NCBI RefSeq assembly: GCF_001039355.2
Contig: NW_019775602.1
Location: 308,041 to 372,040, forward strand
DNA: 64,000 nt
Direction of reading: 5' to 3'
Source: Lingula anatina
Taxonomy: Eukaryota; Brachiopoda; Lingulata; Lingulida; Lingulidae
The notes under the pieces are model-generated. The model did not search any database. It was given only the letters and a program-made list of their open reading frames with translations, and was not told the DNA's origin. How positions within the stretch are numbered: the first letter of the stretch is position 1; each line of letters opens with the position of its first letter. Below, piece by piece: positions 36,769-49,143 of this stretch. The position numbers and the translations under genes were made by a program.

Positions 36769-39700
36769 ATGAAAGCTATGCACAGGAAATTTGGGATTAG
36801 GACACTTGCAGAAAGAAGATACTAATAACATACTGCAACAATTATTTTTTTCTTTTAAAATAATCATTAATTACATGCATGTCCATATAAAAACATTAAC
36901 TTCAACTACATACAACAAAATAGTGATAAATGATCAAGAAATAATAAAAAATATACACAGCATTTTTTGAAGGACTGGAATGGTGCCAGTTTTGACAAAT
37001 CTATAGAACTGAACTGTCTCTTAGCTGGTAGACAAATGGGGTTTGAAGATGGCATTATTGGACAGCATTTCAATTTCTAAGTGCCTATTTCAGAGTGACA
37101 AATGCAAGGGAAATTCCACAGGAAATTACTTGACCAGATTGTAAGATCACAACTGCAGTCCAATATTATCAAAGAAAAGATATCCGTCAACATTTATCTC
37201 GGTCATAAACAAATTTCCTCTTCTCCATACTTAATCTGATTGAGTTACCTCTGGGCTAAACAGAAAAAGTCTCTCTTTTTATTCAGAAGCATACATACAC
37301 TGTGTCAGTTATCAGTAAATCAATTCCTAGGAAAACAAAGGTTAATTTGACACACAAGTCTGCTTTAAATCAATTACGTACAAAATAATCATTTCAAGAT
37401 GTCAAGCTGGAAACAAGTGTCTGACACATGACTGCCGCTTACAAAATTATTGTCTAATGAAAAAATGGAGACAAATAATGAGCATTCATTAATCCTTTCC
37501 TTTCAGCAAAAATACAATCCCTTTGTGTTTGCCTGTCACCACACTATACACCCCAAGGGACCACACTTCCATTTCAAAGGATTGACAAGTGCTTTTTTAA
37601 TTTGTATCAATATGCTGGCCACAAATTTGAACACTGAAATGAAGGGATAATGGAATTCATTTGAGAAATGAGTTATATTCTTTAACATGCCACAGACGTA
37701 TATCTTGCATTTTGTATTCAGCAGTTCTCAAAACTGTCAGATATTCTTCTCTAGTCTTTCACTTAATTAATAGGGTGACGCATGGTAGTGCACACGGCTG
37801 CTATCAGAATGGCAGGCATTTTGAGGTCAATACTGAGGACAGAATTTTAGTCAAGTCCATTTAAAGGAAACCCTGAGGTTCAGACGTCATTTTCTGGAAA
37901 AGGTGGATCAAGAGAATAAAGAGTTCTGAGGAGCATGCAATGAAGACCAAGACTTGGTTTTCATACTAGATGGATCTAACATGATCAATCCATCCCCAAG
38001 GGTTTTCTCTCTAAATTGTTTTCAGCTTAATCAGCTAAGATATTTGGCACGCCTACTGAAGCTGCAAAAGGATAATTAATTACCCCTTATCGGCTTCAGT
38101 AGGCATGACAGACATCTAAGCCACTTAAGCTAAAAGTAATTTAGCAGGAAACCCCTTGGAGATGGATCGACCCTGGTCACCCACAGTTAGTATGACAGGG
38201 TCTGGGAATGGTCCCCACATACGATACATCTCTCATTGCATTTATGATGAGAATAGAGACCAAATGATTATCTTCACCTGGGAGAAAATGGTAATTACTA
38301 TTTTTTCAATGGGGGAAACTGTGAATTTTACAGATACTGTATTTTTTAAGTATTTATTTCTTGAAATAAAAGCAATCTTACTGAGTGGTAGCAACAAAAT
38401 TTAAAAGCAGACTAACTGATAGTTCTATTCTATGCATTAAAAGCACTACATATGCTATACAAAAATATAATATTTACAGTTTTAAAATGATGTATCTTAA
38501 AGTTTGATAATTTTTGCCTAGTGAAAAGATCGAGTCATTACCATATTGCATGTGTATACTCACCTCCTGCTGTAAATCTAGCTGTGATCACACTGGACAA
38601 GTGCTGGTTAGAGTTCTGGTCTGGAGGCAGGAAAGCCAGCATGTTGTTGAAGAAGTTGTATAGCTAAGTGATAGGTGAGAGAAAAAAATATCGTCATATT
38701 AAAAAATAAATAACAGATAGAGTCTGATGAGAGAAAAATATCACCTTTAAGTTAATCAAAATATAAATAATAGCTAGAGTTGTATCTGGAAACAGTTCTC
38801 TATATGTGTTCCTTTTATTCCTTTATATTCAACTCAGTTACTGTCTATTAGGAATATATTAAGCCTTAGGTATAAATCCACACTTCTCATATATACAAAA
38901 TGTATAACATGCACCTCACGCCACATATATATTTTTTACCTTCAGTTGATCTTGCTCTCCTGCATATTCAATAGACTGATAAATCTTCCATGCAGAAATT
39001 CTACGTGCTTCAAGGCGTGCAGAGTAGCGGCGGTACCATTTCTGTATCAGCAGGGCCGCCTTCATCACTGCAAGTAAGAAAACATTGATCCAAGATCTGC
39101 ATGTAAAGAGCACTGGCCCCACCTTCACACATAAACGCACTCATTCCCATGCACGCACACACACACATACACACACACACACACGCACCTCCCCCATTTT
39201 GGCCATAAAAGGTTTGGTATTAATCAAAATTTGATTTAGATTTACACTACTTCTCATGGATCAACTTAAGGGGGAGAAAGATCCACTTTTTCAGAAAAAT
39301 AACCTTTCGTTGAAATTGCATGCTGAAGGCCTGGCATGATCTAGCCATCCATGCGTGTGTCATGATAACCACTGCAGATATCTTATTAAACTACTGAACA
39401 CTGCTTGCGCTAATGCCTGCTGGAGGAATCTCTGTCAGTTCAATCATGAAGAAAGAGATTGGAAAAACATCTTGATCTCATGGACAAAGCTCAACACTAG
39501 AAGCAATTATAACTGTCTTGATTACACTAAAGGTAACAGTGGCTATTTCTGTCTATTGCTCATATTTGAGTTTCAGTTACAGTATCCCCTCTCCCCCGGC
39601 ACACAAAAGCAATTAATTTAAATTCATTTAAATTCATTCACAAGCCCCAACGTAAAGAAATAAGATTGGCAGCGAGTGAAAAAAAGGAAATGAAGGGCAT

Positions 39701-41211
39701 GGATATTGAAAAAATCCAATCTCAGAAATGTACTGAGCAAGAACTCATCATGAAACCATCAACACAACTGACATGGCCAGACTGAGTGCTAGAATACTAC
39801 TAGGTTATTTTACTATCAGGACAGAAATAATTGACGGATCACAGATAGTTTGTTTAACTCACAATCAATCATGTAGTTTCCAGTAATATATGAGAGGCTT
39901 TTTTATCATTCTTTATTTTTCTTTCACTATGAATAGAAATACTTGCACGAGTATCAGAAAACAGATAGAATGCAAGAAAAGGAATAGATTTGAACGGGAA
40001 AATAACCAATAATATTAACTGAACTTGTTATCAAATAGCATACTCGAGGTAAATGCAAAAAGGGCACATGTACGTGTATGTATGTACTCAAGCACACATG
40101 GCAGATACATGTGCCTTCAATTGACATCCCTTATTATGCTATTCTATTTATCGGCTTATTTTATAGTGCCAGAAATATGTAGGATTCCAAATCATGAACA
40201 GCAGCTGCAGATCTGCACAATCAATCACTTAAAGAAATTCATCATCTGACTTATTTCCCTAAGTAATTCTTCTTAATTGCATAACCTTATGAAATTCTGC
40301 ATGCCTGATAAATCATACAAAAAAATCAATTATATCCACAACATTTCGTGATTTCTTGAAATGGATTTTCTAAAATTGTGCAATTTTAGATTGCACAATG
40401 TCATTTGTGATAAGTCAATGAGGAAAATAATCAAAACAATCTTCTTTCATTTAATAGTATGTCATTACTGCAGGCTGCAGCTGCTCTGAACTTTTTCATT
40501 CACACAGGCGTCACCATGTGTGAGAGGTAATTTAAACAAATTGAATCAAATCATACTTCAATCTCATTTCAACTTAACTTCTATCCCTCAGCATATCTGG
40601 TTATTCATGAAAATATTAAATAATAAGTCAATCTATTTTTTGTCTTCTTTTTTGACAGACAGTAATTCTTGAATTTTTTTCCCATATGACCCTTTGTGTT
40701 TTACTGTAAAAGTAAGTGTCTGGTAAATCACTGAGAAACAAAATCAATCAGTTTTCTTCAATCTACTGTACTTAACCCTTTTAGAATGAAAATCAGCATG
40801 GTTGATGCATCTCTAAAAAATTAATTTTCTTCGATCAGCATCATACTTGCCACTAGAAAGTATAATAAACCTTAAAATGACTAACATGTGAACCAATTTT
40901 AAGTCAGAATAACATCACCAATAAGCAGTGAAGATGTCTAGATGAGATCTATACGAAACTGTTCAGAAAAGTGTGGATCCAAATATCAAAATAGCTTTGG
41001 GTGGGAAATAGTTTGATGCAGAGGGAGTTGTTTGAACGGTAGGGGATTGAGCAAGAGGCACTCCCCTGGGGATTGTGCTGGGTGTGTGTGTGTGTGGGGG
41101 GGGGATAGCCTGATACAGGTAAAGTGGTCAATAATGTAAAATAACCAATTACTCACATTTTTCAGATTTTCCCATATCTGATTCTCCAGATTTTGAGGGT
41201 CCACAGCCCAT
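29862..41211 (-). CDS. PPEF: Serine/threonine phosphatase with EF-hands (PPEF/rdgC)
   Basis: Fourteen exons on the minus strand, all phases consistent: 41157-41211, 38940-39067, 38564-38663, 36427-36578, 35830-35991, 35340-35506, 34721-34907, 33827-33928, 33149-33334, 32534-32682, 31721-31827, 30879-31045, 30397-30484 and 29862-30139. Total 2028 nt, 675 residues, a usual PPEF length. Order: MGC N-terminus (myristoylation/palmitoylation type), IQ motif [11 protein letters not shown] (about 26-36) for calmodulin, then the PPP catalytic core with GDLHG (184-188), GDFVDRG (213-219), RGNHED (244-249) and VHGGISD (about 297-303). C-terminal EF-hands follow: a degenerate DVDADG site, then canonical loops DKDNSGSISMQE (579-590) and [12 protein letters not shown] (619-630). 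In flies rdgC dephosphorylates rhodopsin; family members are found in sensory neurons and are regulated by Ca2+. The intron after 32534 (towards lower coordinates) has a GC donor. Confidence 0.96.
31309..31450. repeat. 29-bp minisatellite in a PPEF intron
   Basis: Unit GGATTCCTGCAAGACTCTAT + GGGACTATA, repeated about four to five times with a variant ending GGGACTCCATAA. It grades into a dispersed repeat at 31480-31545 shared with 19990-20110. It could be an expansion within one copy of that element. Confidence 0.9.
31885..31956. repeat. (CT)n(CA)n microsatellite
   Basis: Compound CT then CA dinucleotide run in the PPEF intron. Confidence 0.95.
32241..32408 (+). mobile_element. 168-bp inverted-repeat MITE, copy 1, TSD CAAAG
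   Basis: Ends CAGGGGCGGATTTAGG and TTGGATCCGCCCCTG are inverted. An internal GACCGTCTTCC.. motif is repeated in both orientations. It is flanked by CAAAG at 32236-32240 and 32409-32413. The neighbouring tandem copy of the flank (about 32503-32520, AAGCTCAAAGCTCT) shows the unoccupied site with a single CAAAG. It lies in a PPEF intron, and related copies are at 48977 and 53432. Confidence 0.9.
32409..32480 (-). pseudogene. Partial duplicate of the end of a PPEF exon
   Basis: The stretch matches 32514-32585: TTTGTCTGATKGAAATATT.CTGCC..TGCT and GTTGTCAT-like tail. It therefore repeats the 3' end of the PPEF exon 32534-32682 and the intron after it. The equivalent of the GC donor is changed (GACAAAG then AC), so it cannot be spliced the same way. 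It is interpreted as an old short tandem duplication, later split from its left flank by the MITE insertion. Confidence 0.7.
34047..34262 (-). repeat. ~200-250-bp palindromic repeat family, copy 2
   Basis: Starts GGGACGATTCCCAGACCCT and ends near GGAGATGGATCAATCCTG, the reverse of copies at 20256 and 37973. It lies in a PPEF intron. Confidence 0.8.
36719..36768. repeat. (CA)n microsatellite
   Basis: Interrupted CA run in a PPEF intron; a similar one is at 39155-39186. Confidence 0.95.
37973..38215 (+). repeat. ~200-250-bp palindromic repeat family, copy 3
   Basis: Begins near ACTAGATGGATCTAACATG and ends GGGTCTGGGAATGGTCCC. The two halves are self-complementary around TAATTAATTA. It lies in a PPEF intron and is the longest of the three copies. 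Confidence 0.8.
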
Positions 41212-41849
41212 GGTCTGATGAAACCTTTTCCCCCTCGATTAGCTTGTATCTAGTAACAGGCAGAATTCTTCATCTGAAACATTTCTCAAGCATTTAAGAG
41301 GTTTTGGTGCAACTTCTACATCTTTTCGTATATGGTACTCTGCCTGAAAGGAAGAAAATGGGATTACAGATATGATAAAAGAAAACAAACTGTGATTTTT
41401 TCAAACTCATACTAGTACATGTACTAGTAACCAGTAACAGCACAAAACTAAAGTTCTATGCAGTTTTATCAACCCCACTGACAATATTTATCTAAACACA
41501 TGCAATAAATACATATACTGCCAGTGAATTGAACGATTCTAAATAACATCTCAGACCCAACATTTGTATTAAGATATATATACACATACCTAGGATCCTG
41601 GATTATAGCAACTACATGAATGCTGTCCAGGCTTATCAAATGGTTACTTATTTACTGCATGGAATTGACAGAACCTACACTACAACCAATCACTAGGCAC
41701 AGCTGTGAAAGCAGAAATCACTTATATTCCAGGAGACCTCTGAGAATCTCTGTCATGCTGTGACAATATATTACTTAGTTATGATCTAGTGAGATAGTGT
41801 ATCAAGGAAATGCTGTGGTAGCTAGGCTTATATGTGGCAGAAATGTCAG

Positions 41850-42114
41850 GGACCATTCAGAATGAGAAGAGCCGAGTTCTAGCTAGGACATGGTCTCTCC
41901 ACCTCTCACACACCTCCCCACGCGTCATCCCTGCAGGGGCACAGTACTTAATTAAATATTGGCTCAATTTAACCGGTTGAGGGACGATGCGTAGGGAGCC
42001 ATGTGAGAGGCAGAGAGAGACCATCAGAGGATAAAGCGGTCTTCCTTTCATGTAGGTTCGCCATATTTAGGTTGAGGCCCAGCTAGCACTCAGCTCTTCT
42101 CATTCTGAATGGCC
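41850..42114. mobile_element. ~265-bp inverted-repeat element
   Basis: The ends GACCATTCAGAATGAGAAGAG and CTCTTCTCATTCTGAATGGCC are inverted with a mismatch, followed inward by AGTTCTAGCT/AGCTAGCACT. Both sides carry a direct repeat, TATGTGGCAGRAATGT (41831-41846 and 42117-42132), a few bases outside the inverted ends. Confidence 0.75.
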
Positions 42115-42694
42115 TCTATGTGGCAGGAATGTGGAAGAACCACCACAACAGGAAAACATTTTCCAGTGTACCTGACTGCGATAAGAACTATATGAAACAC
42201 TCCAATGCTAAAACCAACCACATATTTCTTAATTAAACCTCAAGAAAACTGCTATTTTCCCCTAAAAATATGGAATATAAAGTCATAACTCTGAACACAA
42301 ACATATCTCCTAATTAATGGCTCACCGTTACCTTAGGTATCTGTGGAACCTTCCATTTCAACCTTTAGCAGGGACATAAATTCATGGTGGTTTTCTAATC
42401 AAGCACTGCTATGTTGCCCTATAGTGTAGGTTGACTGTCACCCAATTAATCAGCTTAGAACGCTGAACCTCAAACTGTCTGCTTCAAGCTTCCCATTGCC
42501 AATTCTTCCTCATTACTAGGATGTCCAGGAAACGTGTTAAAAAATGACTGCCCAGTGTATTGATCCTCTGTGTCACATTAGTCTGTCAAGTTATCTGAAA
42601 CATGCAACAGAAAATCAAGTAGCAGGGAGATTATAACAGCGAGGGTTTAACAAAATAGATAGACTGCGTACGGTGATTGTGTGGGTACTAAGGG

Positions 42695-42917
42695 CTTATT
42701 CCCCATGAAACTATCATTCTATGTAGCTCGATCCAATTCCCAGGGGATCCACGCTCAGATGAACAGATTAACACGCCTCCTTTTTTCCCCAATGTACTCA
42801 TATAATCACTAACTTTTCTGTATTCTACTCAACACTGGAGGCGTGGTAATCTGTTAATTTAACAGCATTCAGGGAGAGTCCCCATCCACATATAATGAAA
42901 GTTTCACTGGGAATGAG
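42695..42917. mobile_element. ~220-bp inverted-repeat element
   Basis: The ends CTTATTCCCCATGAAACTATC and GAAAGTTTCACTGGGAATGAG are inverted with mismatches. An inner pair ACACGCCTCC / GGAGGCGTGG and GATTAACA / CTGTTAA adds further pairing. No target duplication recognised. Confidence 0.65.
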
Positions 42918-43574
42918 AACTGAAATGTAGTCAGCTCTCTTAGGAACCACTCTCCTATATTCAGGAGATATTTTTCCATCTCCCATCCTTTTCTACATCT
43001 ATACCAGGCAATATAACCACTGGTAATAGGAATGATATGACACTAACATATCCATCACTTCTTTCCCAATCTGTTGTTACGACTTCTGAAAGCTTTGACA
43101 GAGCAGCTGAAAAGGTTATTGAATTGACACATAGATACATCTATTCACAAGGGCATCTAATCACTAAGTAATCTAATATTGTCTGTCTTTGAGGAATTTC
43201 TGAACCGGACTGAACGTTAAGCTTGAATGGATAAAAAAGTCAACTTATCAAAATGACAGATGGATGTGCTGACCCAATTCAAGTAATTAAGTAAGTATGT
43301 CTAAAAATGTAGTTAATTTATAAAAATTGTATTATACAGGGATGAGACTGCCATTTAATGAAATAGTCATAATATACAGTATGGCATGGGATCCTGGGGG
43401 CTGCCTGGGCCAACAATATTTTTAGCTCCAAAATTAACTGTGGAAATCTGCCAACAGTCAGTAGTTTATCCATAGCATTAACAGCAGTTATACATCATAC
43501 ATGATTTACTACATCATTTGGCAGATTTTTACAAACTGGAATGATACATAAAGAGGTTGAGCTTACGACCAGAA

Positions 43575-44105
43575 ATTGAGAAAGGCGTCATTAAAAGCTT
43601 TTTTTGGCTGACTGAGTGATTAATTTGGTTTATCTTTTGGTATCTTTATTTGAGACATATAAAAAACAGTAGCAGTGGTTTACACGATTGTGTGTGTCTC
43701 AGGGAATCTACACTCACTTCACAACTTTAATAAAAGATTTCCAACCCTTAAATAGCTGAATCTAATCCTTCTTGCAACTGCTTATGATTGTAAAGGTTCA
43801 CATTTACAAATGTTTGCTGAATCCCAAAGATAAATCCAAAGTGCCTAAGGATAAACTGGATTAATCACTCCATAGCCATAAAAGGTTCATTTAAACTGCA
43901 CCTTCTTCAAATTTTTGGTCATAAATTTGATCTATTTATCTGACCTAGCTACCTATCTGCCCCAGTTTATATAAAGGACAGAAAGAAGGCAGAAAAATCT
44001 GTTCAAATATCATTTTTGGAGTAATATGGAACAATGTCCTTTGGTATTTATCTAGGTTATACTATTTGAAACTATCTGGTGGCCTTTGTGGCAAAAAAAT
44101 TAAGT
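43575..44105. mobile_element. ~530-bp hairpin-type repeat element
   Basis: The segment near 43600-43640 (TTTTGGCTGACTGAGTGATTAATTTGG) is complementary to 43849-43890 (AAACTGGATTAATCACTCCATAGCCATAAAA). A diverged relative is at 3180-3560. Confidence 0.6.
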
Positions 44106-44301
44106 TAAAATGCATTTCTAATACTAGTAATAACAATATGCAGGTTACGTTTCGTGATAACTCTCGAATGAAAGCAAAATCACTTCTGCAACCATACGGT
44201 ACTTCTATTTTAAACAACTTTTCCATGCACAAATAGCAAAACACACATGTGCTAGTACTGAAGGAACTGTGCCCTAAGGCAAAATAATAATAATATTAAA
44301 A

Positions 44302-44332
<31 letters not shown>

Positions 44333-44966
44333 AAAACACCTTGGACTTCCAAGCAAGATCTTTGTCAATGGATAAGGTGCATTATAATACATACAGTTCC
44401 AATCCTGGCAGAGTGGGTGGCCAAAGCAGGTCTGACCAGTGTGTAAATAATCTAGAGCAAAACTGATGCCAATATGCCTATATACCAGTACATCTATTAC
44501 ACCTTTACTACCCAGCAAGTCAGTTATACCTGACACACTTTCTTGGACATTCAAATCGCCACAAATGAAGTGTGAATCAACTGATAAAGACTGAAAGGTC
44601 AGATTGACCGCCACAGTAGACAATACAGAAAAATAACAGAGGGAATGAGTTAAAGAGTAAGCAAAATAAAGACTGACCATCATGTGTTATAGGGCAATAT
44701 TGGAATAAAGAGCACATTACACCTTTGACAATGTAACACTGGTACTTTAAGTGGAGGACAGAAAAGAAATACAAAAGCCACAACCACCATGTGATTGTAA
44801 CCTTTCTGGTACCATTATTCTTTCCTTGCCGCCTCAGGCCAATTGCCCTACAGCATTGGATGCACAAAAACCTATTAAGAGTAAAGTTATTAAGAATCAA
44901 TGGGACTACATAACTGTATTACAGAAAGGCGATTTCACTAAAGAGAGAAAAAGATCATGTGCTGTA

Positions 44967-45511
44967 GCTTGTCTAGGCCCAGATTTTAAGGTGCTCACCA
45001 CATGAATGAAAAATTGGAAGTTCACCAAAACACTTTGTAGCCCCAACAAAAATGATCCAATAGTTTTGTTTTTGAATTAAGTGCATAGTTCAATGGTCTT
45101 TTTATGGGTCTCATGATTTTGACATACTAAAATGCATAATTCCAAGGTTTTTTTCTCTAAAGGTATCTACTTGATGGTTAAATTTATGACATTTTAGGAA
45201 AAGTAAGCCAGAATGATTTAATCTATTTATGTTGGAGAGCTTGTCTAGGCCCCAATTTTAAGGTGCTCACCACATGAATGAAAAATTGGAAGTTCACCAA
45301 AACACTTTGTAGCCTCAAGAAAAATGATCCAATAGCCTTGTTTTTGAATTAAGTGCATAGTTCAATGGTCTTTTTATGGGTCTCATGATTTTGACATAAT
45401 AAAATGTATACCTCCAAGGTTTTTTCTCTAATAGTATCTACTTGATGGTTAAATTTATGACATTTTAGGAAAAGTAAGCCAGAATGATTTAATCTATTTA
45501 TGTTGGGGAGC
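44967..45511 (+). repeat. 272-bp tandem duplication
   Basis: Copy 1 starts GCTTGTCTAGGCCC at 44967 and copy 2 at 45239; they differ at only a few positions. A weaker third partial copy may follow near 45620-45720. Non-coding. Confidence 0.93.
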
Positions 45512-47255
45512 TACACCTAAATTCCCAACCAATGGTCCACACCCCTACAGCTCCATGTGCCCTACCCCAGGGTAGTGCCTCAGGTCAATGGGTATTGGAG
45601 TTTGACATTATGAAACATATTTAAAGGGCTTAAAGACATCTGTATGATAGTCAAATTATGACATTTTTAGAAAGAAAGAATTTATCTGTTTATTTTGGTG
45701 AGGTATACCAAGATGCACATTTATTCTACAGCAACTCCACCCCAGCCCAAGGCAGATGTACTAAATGATAATTCTCTTACAGGTCTCGTGAGTTTGACAA
45801 AACAGAATATTCCTGACTGATATCACTGGATTATCTGAAGGTTTATTATTAAAATCCATTCCCCAAAAGCACCTGTATGTTCAGCCTGTATCCACCAATT
45901 TCAAAAGGGGAGTTTTTCTTCCAAATGAAACCTTTGTGTACCTAGATCAAATTTTACCCAGAATGGACCTTTTTCTGACAAAAAGGGCAGTTCTTTTGAC
46001 TCCCCCCCCCCATGAACCCCCTGGCTAAGGGCTTAATGTTGGTCATAATTACATATATAAGTTTTATGAAGAGTTTAAGGTCACTTTTTCTGTTTCTTTT
46101 GCACCAGGTATACCAGCTGCCCCAAGCTGATCCTGCTCAATCCCAAAGCAAAAAGAAAGAAGAATGACTTCATGATCTTGATAAAGGGTGGCAATTCCCC
46201 ATAGAAGCCATCGCAATCATTCAAAATAGGGCAATGTTGCTACACTTTTAAATATCTGACAGCCAGTATCAATCATTAAATGAAACATTCATGGGAAAAC
46301 CTCTGAACACACATTATTTTGGGAATGAGGAACAGGAAGGCAAGGGGATAGCTAATTTTACAAAATTCAGTTTACCATTACAGATTATGATTTCTTTTCA
46401 TGAAAACAGATAACAAAACTTCCATTTGAAATGTGCAGGTTTTTGCACATCACACCAGCTGCCGTGACAACATGAAGGTTGGCTAAAAGTCTTCTGCTTG
46501 GGGCTCATCTGGGTATCTTTAAAAGATATGCACTTTATCAGTTGTTTATCATAATCAATTCTTCAAGCAATTCCACTGCAGACAGAAAAGACATCTTTCT
46601 AAGTCCATTTCAGAGATGGATCTCAATCTTGTCTCAGGAACAGTCATTTAGTATTTTGATTAATGACATATCTGTCTAATTTGAAACAGCAATTCAAATA
46701 AGATACTTGTCACAAAAACTGATCAGAAAAAATTGAGGAACTTTTTATAAAAATGGATATAGCATAATAATTAAAGAAATTGAACATTTTTGTGTTTTGT
46801 AAGAAGCAAAATATCTGACATGGCCACTGTCACTCCATCCTGAGCCTTTAGAATCTTGAATATCAGTAGGTTTATACCATCTGTGGTAAAGCTTATTATT
46901 TGATGTACACTGAAATCTTTGTTAATTAAACAACCTAAACTAGATTCAAGATTCACGCCTTGTTTTTAATAGATAATAATACAGAATTTCTCCCGTCACC
47001 ATGCACACTTCACTTTACTGCAGCAAATGAACATTAAGACATGACTGGTGCATGTTTGAGTGTTTAAATTAATAATTATATTTATTACAAACCTGTCAAT
47101 TAATATTAGCAGGAAAAATCAACAACTCATTTTAGCAGAGGTGACTTTATTATTGAATTTTCAATAAAAATGCATTTAATTCACAATCAACACCATTATG
47201 ATACCATATTTAATAGCTACTCACAAATATACTAGTATCTTGATAGTATGGCATT

Positions 47256-48851
47256 TCAATTTCGACCTAAAGCTTGCATGACTATTGCATGATTTTGCTG
47301 AAGCTGAGCACCAAGTCTTAATGCGGTCTTATCAAATATCCGATCCCTTGGGCAAGAAAATTTAAACGCTGAGACACATTGTCTATAATGATGCAGTATG
47401 GCAGTACTTGGCTCAACAGCTATTTTTTCATGTCCCAACTCGATGTTTCTACTTATGTGATGGATTCCCATTTCATACACCAACTCTGGATGTACAAAAC
47501 ATTTTCTGCGTTTTTCACAAAATATTTTTGTCCTGTAGAGATATGTCTGAGATGTCAAGTTTTTACTGGTTGTCATTTGTTTATGTCGATGGGGATCTGT
47601 GTCATAAAATGCCATTGGAAAACAGTACCCACTTGCATTGTGTTTTGCAATGCTGTGCAATAATTCTTTCCATGTCCTTACTTTTTGAGGTATGATGAAT
47701 TCATCTAAGTCATTCAAGACAACTGTTTGTATTTTTCCCATTGTCCTATAGATGCAGTTATTTATTGCTATGCTTTGCCCGTAATACCAAACATACCTGT
47801 TCAGTTCCTTAAATGGGAAATTCCATTTAAGAACTGTAAGTTCCCCTTGATCTTTATAGTACTTCAGAACCTGATGTACATCTTTTGAAGAGGTGTAATC
47901 ATAAATAAAAAAATGTTGGGCACCCAAGAGTTTTGACAGCTCAAAAAATTCCACAATTTTACCTAAATTAATGTCTCCAAACAAAGATGGCAGACACATG
48001 CCAAAATCATATTGCAAAGATGCAGGAAAGATGTAATTTAATGGTAAAGTGATTGATTTAAAACCCATTGTGTTTTTAAGATGGACCAAAATTGAAACTG
48101 AGCATGGATGAAGATAAACTACTTCAAAAGGAAACTTACAATTCAGAATAAACCCAGCATAAGGGAGATTGTGATGCTCAGTTAGCTTGTAAAACTCTCC
48201 CCTAGAGGTAAAATTACTTTTTTCTGTTTGCAAATGACAAGAAAATGAAACATATCTGTGCAAAAATGCTGCTTGAAGAAGGAATATCCTGACATGAACA
48301 TTTCCTGTTTTGTTCAACAAGCGATCATCTAAATATGCTGAATAAGTGAAAACTTTGAAGTTAACCAGGCGAGGTGTTAATGTAATTGGATTTCGAAGTT
48401 GGATTTCAAATTGTTTCCAATCAGTCTCTATTTCTGGGCATGTCTTCCTGTTTGCTTTTTTCCCAGATACTTTTTGTAATGAAGCAGTCACAGGATCCAC
48501 TGTTCTTCCACCTCCAGTTCCAACAAGGAAAGCAGCATTTTTCTCATTTGTTTTGACGTTGATCACATGTTGTTTCTTCCATTGGTCCTCCTCAGAGAGA
48601 TCATCATTTATCAGAACAAAATTCTCTTTTCTCTGAGCTTTTTTTGGGCGATGTCCTCTTTTTCTCTTCAAATTAGCACTGTACACAAAAGGCCTCCTGC
48701 TCTCTATTCCACTTTCATTCTTATAATATAACGTGAGGAGCAAAATCACCATGGCAAAGTAGACAAAGAATAGAAAAAAGAAAAAAGTTTGGTAGTTCAT
48801 GCACCTGTACAGGCACCCTCTTCTGTTCTTTATTTGTCCTCTGCGGTACAT
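47256..48851 (-). CDS. Glycosyltransferase family 92 (DUF23) protein
   Basis: Intronless, 531 residues, type II membrane topology: a short basic cytoplasmic tail, one membrane segment about 22-43 (FFFFLFFVYFAMVILLLTLYY), a Lys/Arg-rich stem, then the lumenal catalytic domain about 280-525. Family marks: FFELSKLLGAQHFFIYDYTS, the Mn2+-binding acid motif NDLDEFIIP (about 380) and conserved HIS/HHYR stretches near the C-terminus. GT92 members are Golgi enzymes; a characterised one in C. elegans is a beta-1,4-galactosyltransferase acting on core fucose of N-glycans. The donor and acceptor here are inferred, not shown. The start ATG (48849-48851) precedes the cytoplasmic tail. A MITE sits about 125 bp upstream, which may affect the 5' UTR or promoter. 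Confidence 0.9.
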   Translation of the reverse strand: MYRRGQIKNRRGCLYRCMNYQTFFFFLFFVYFAMVILLLTLYYKNESGIESRRPFVYSANLKRKRGHRPKKAQRKENFVLINDDLSEEDQWKKQHVINVKTNEKNAAFLVGTGGGRTVDPVTASLQKVSGKKANRKTCPEIETDWKQFEIQLRNPITLTPRLVNFKVFTYSAYLDDRLLNKTGNVHVRIFLLQAAFLHRYVSFSCHLQTEKSNFTSRGEFYKLTEHHNLPYAGFILNCKFPFEVVYLHPCSVSILVHLKNTMGFKSITLPLNYIFPASLQYDFGMCLPSLFGDINLGKIVEFFELSKLLGAQHFFIYDYTSSKDVHQVLKYYKDQGELTVLKWNFPFKELNRYVWYYGQSIAINNCIYRTMGKIQTVVLNDLDEFIIPQKVRTWKELLHSIAKHNASGYCFPMAFYDTDPHRHKQMTTSKNLTSQTYLYRTKIFCEKRRKCFVHPELVYEMGIHHISRNIELGHEKIAVEPSTAILHHYRQCVSAFKFSCPRDRIFDKTALRLGAQLQQNHAIVMQALGRN

Positions 48852-48976
48852 TTTCCTTTCTCTATTTACAGTAAAACTGATCCTCCTGATATTGCTATTA
48901 ATATCACTTCATAAACAAGCTCCTTTAAGAAGTAAACAGTGGAAAGCACAGAACCCGGCCCCCAGCATATGATTTT

Positions 48977-49143
48977 CAGGGACGGATCCAAATATATTTT
49001 GTGATAGTCTTCCAAATTATCTTTGTTGATCAATCCTCCATTTTTGACCGTCTTCCTACAGAAAAATTAGATACCTGTCAATGTATACTTGAAAATCTGA
49101 CCGTCTTCCAGAAGACCCAGAAGACAGCCTCAATCCACCCCTG
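48977..49143 (-). mobile_element. Inverted-repeat MITE, copy 2, TSD ATTTT
   Basis: Reads CAGGGACGGATCC...CCACCCCTG, the reverse of 32241-32408, with the same internal GACCGTCTTCC motifs. It is flanked by ATTTT at 48972-48976 and 49144-49148. Length 167 bp. Confidence 0.9.

Larger units (their letters stand above)
41212..47255. other. Intergenic repeat-rich region upstream of PPEF
   Basis: Between the PPEF start and the 3' end of the GT92 gene. It contains inverted-repeat elements at 41850-42114, 42695-42917 and 43575-44105, a TAAA run near 44299-44334, and a 272-bp tandem duplication at 44967-45511. No gene was recognised. Open frames around 44252-44900 include TAAA-encoded peptides. One (minus strand, SHFICGDLNVQES) vaguely recalls a retrotransposon endonuclease, but this is too weak to call. 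Confidence 0.5.

Noticed and set aside
44252-44900. Minus-strand frames of 107-143 residues, one with SHFICGDLNVQES
   Set aside because: Part is encoded by a TAAA microsatellite. The endonuclease-like stretch is too short and lacks other retrotransposon motifs.
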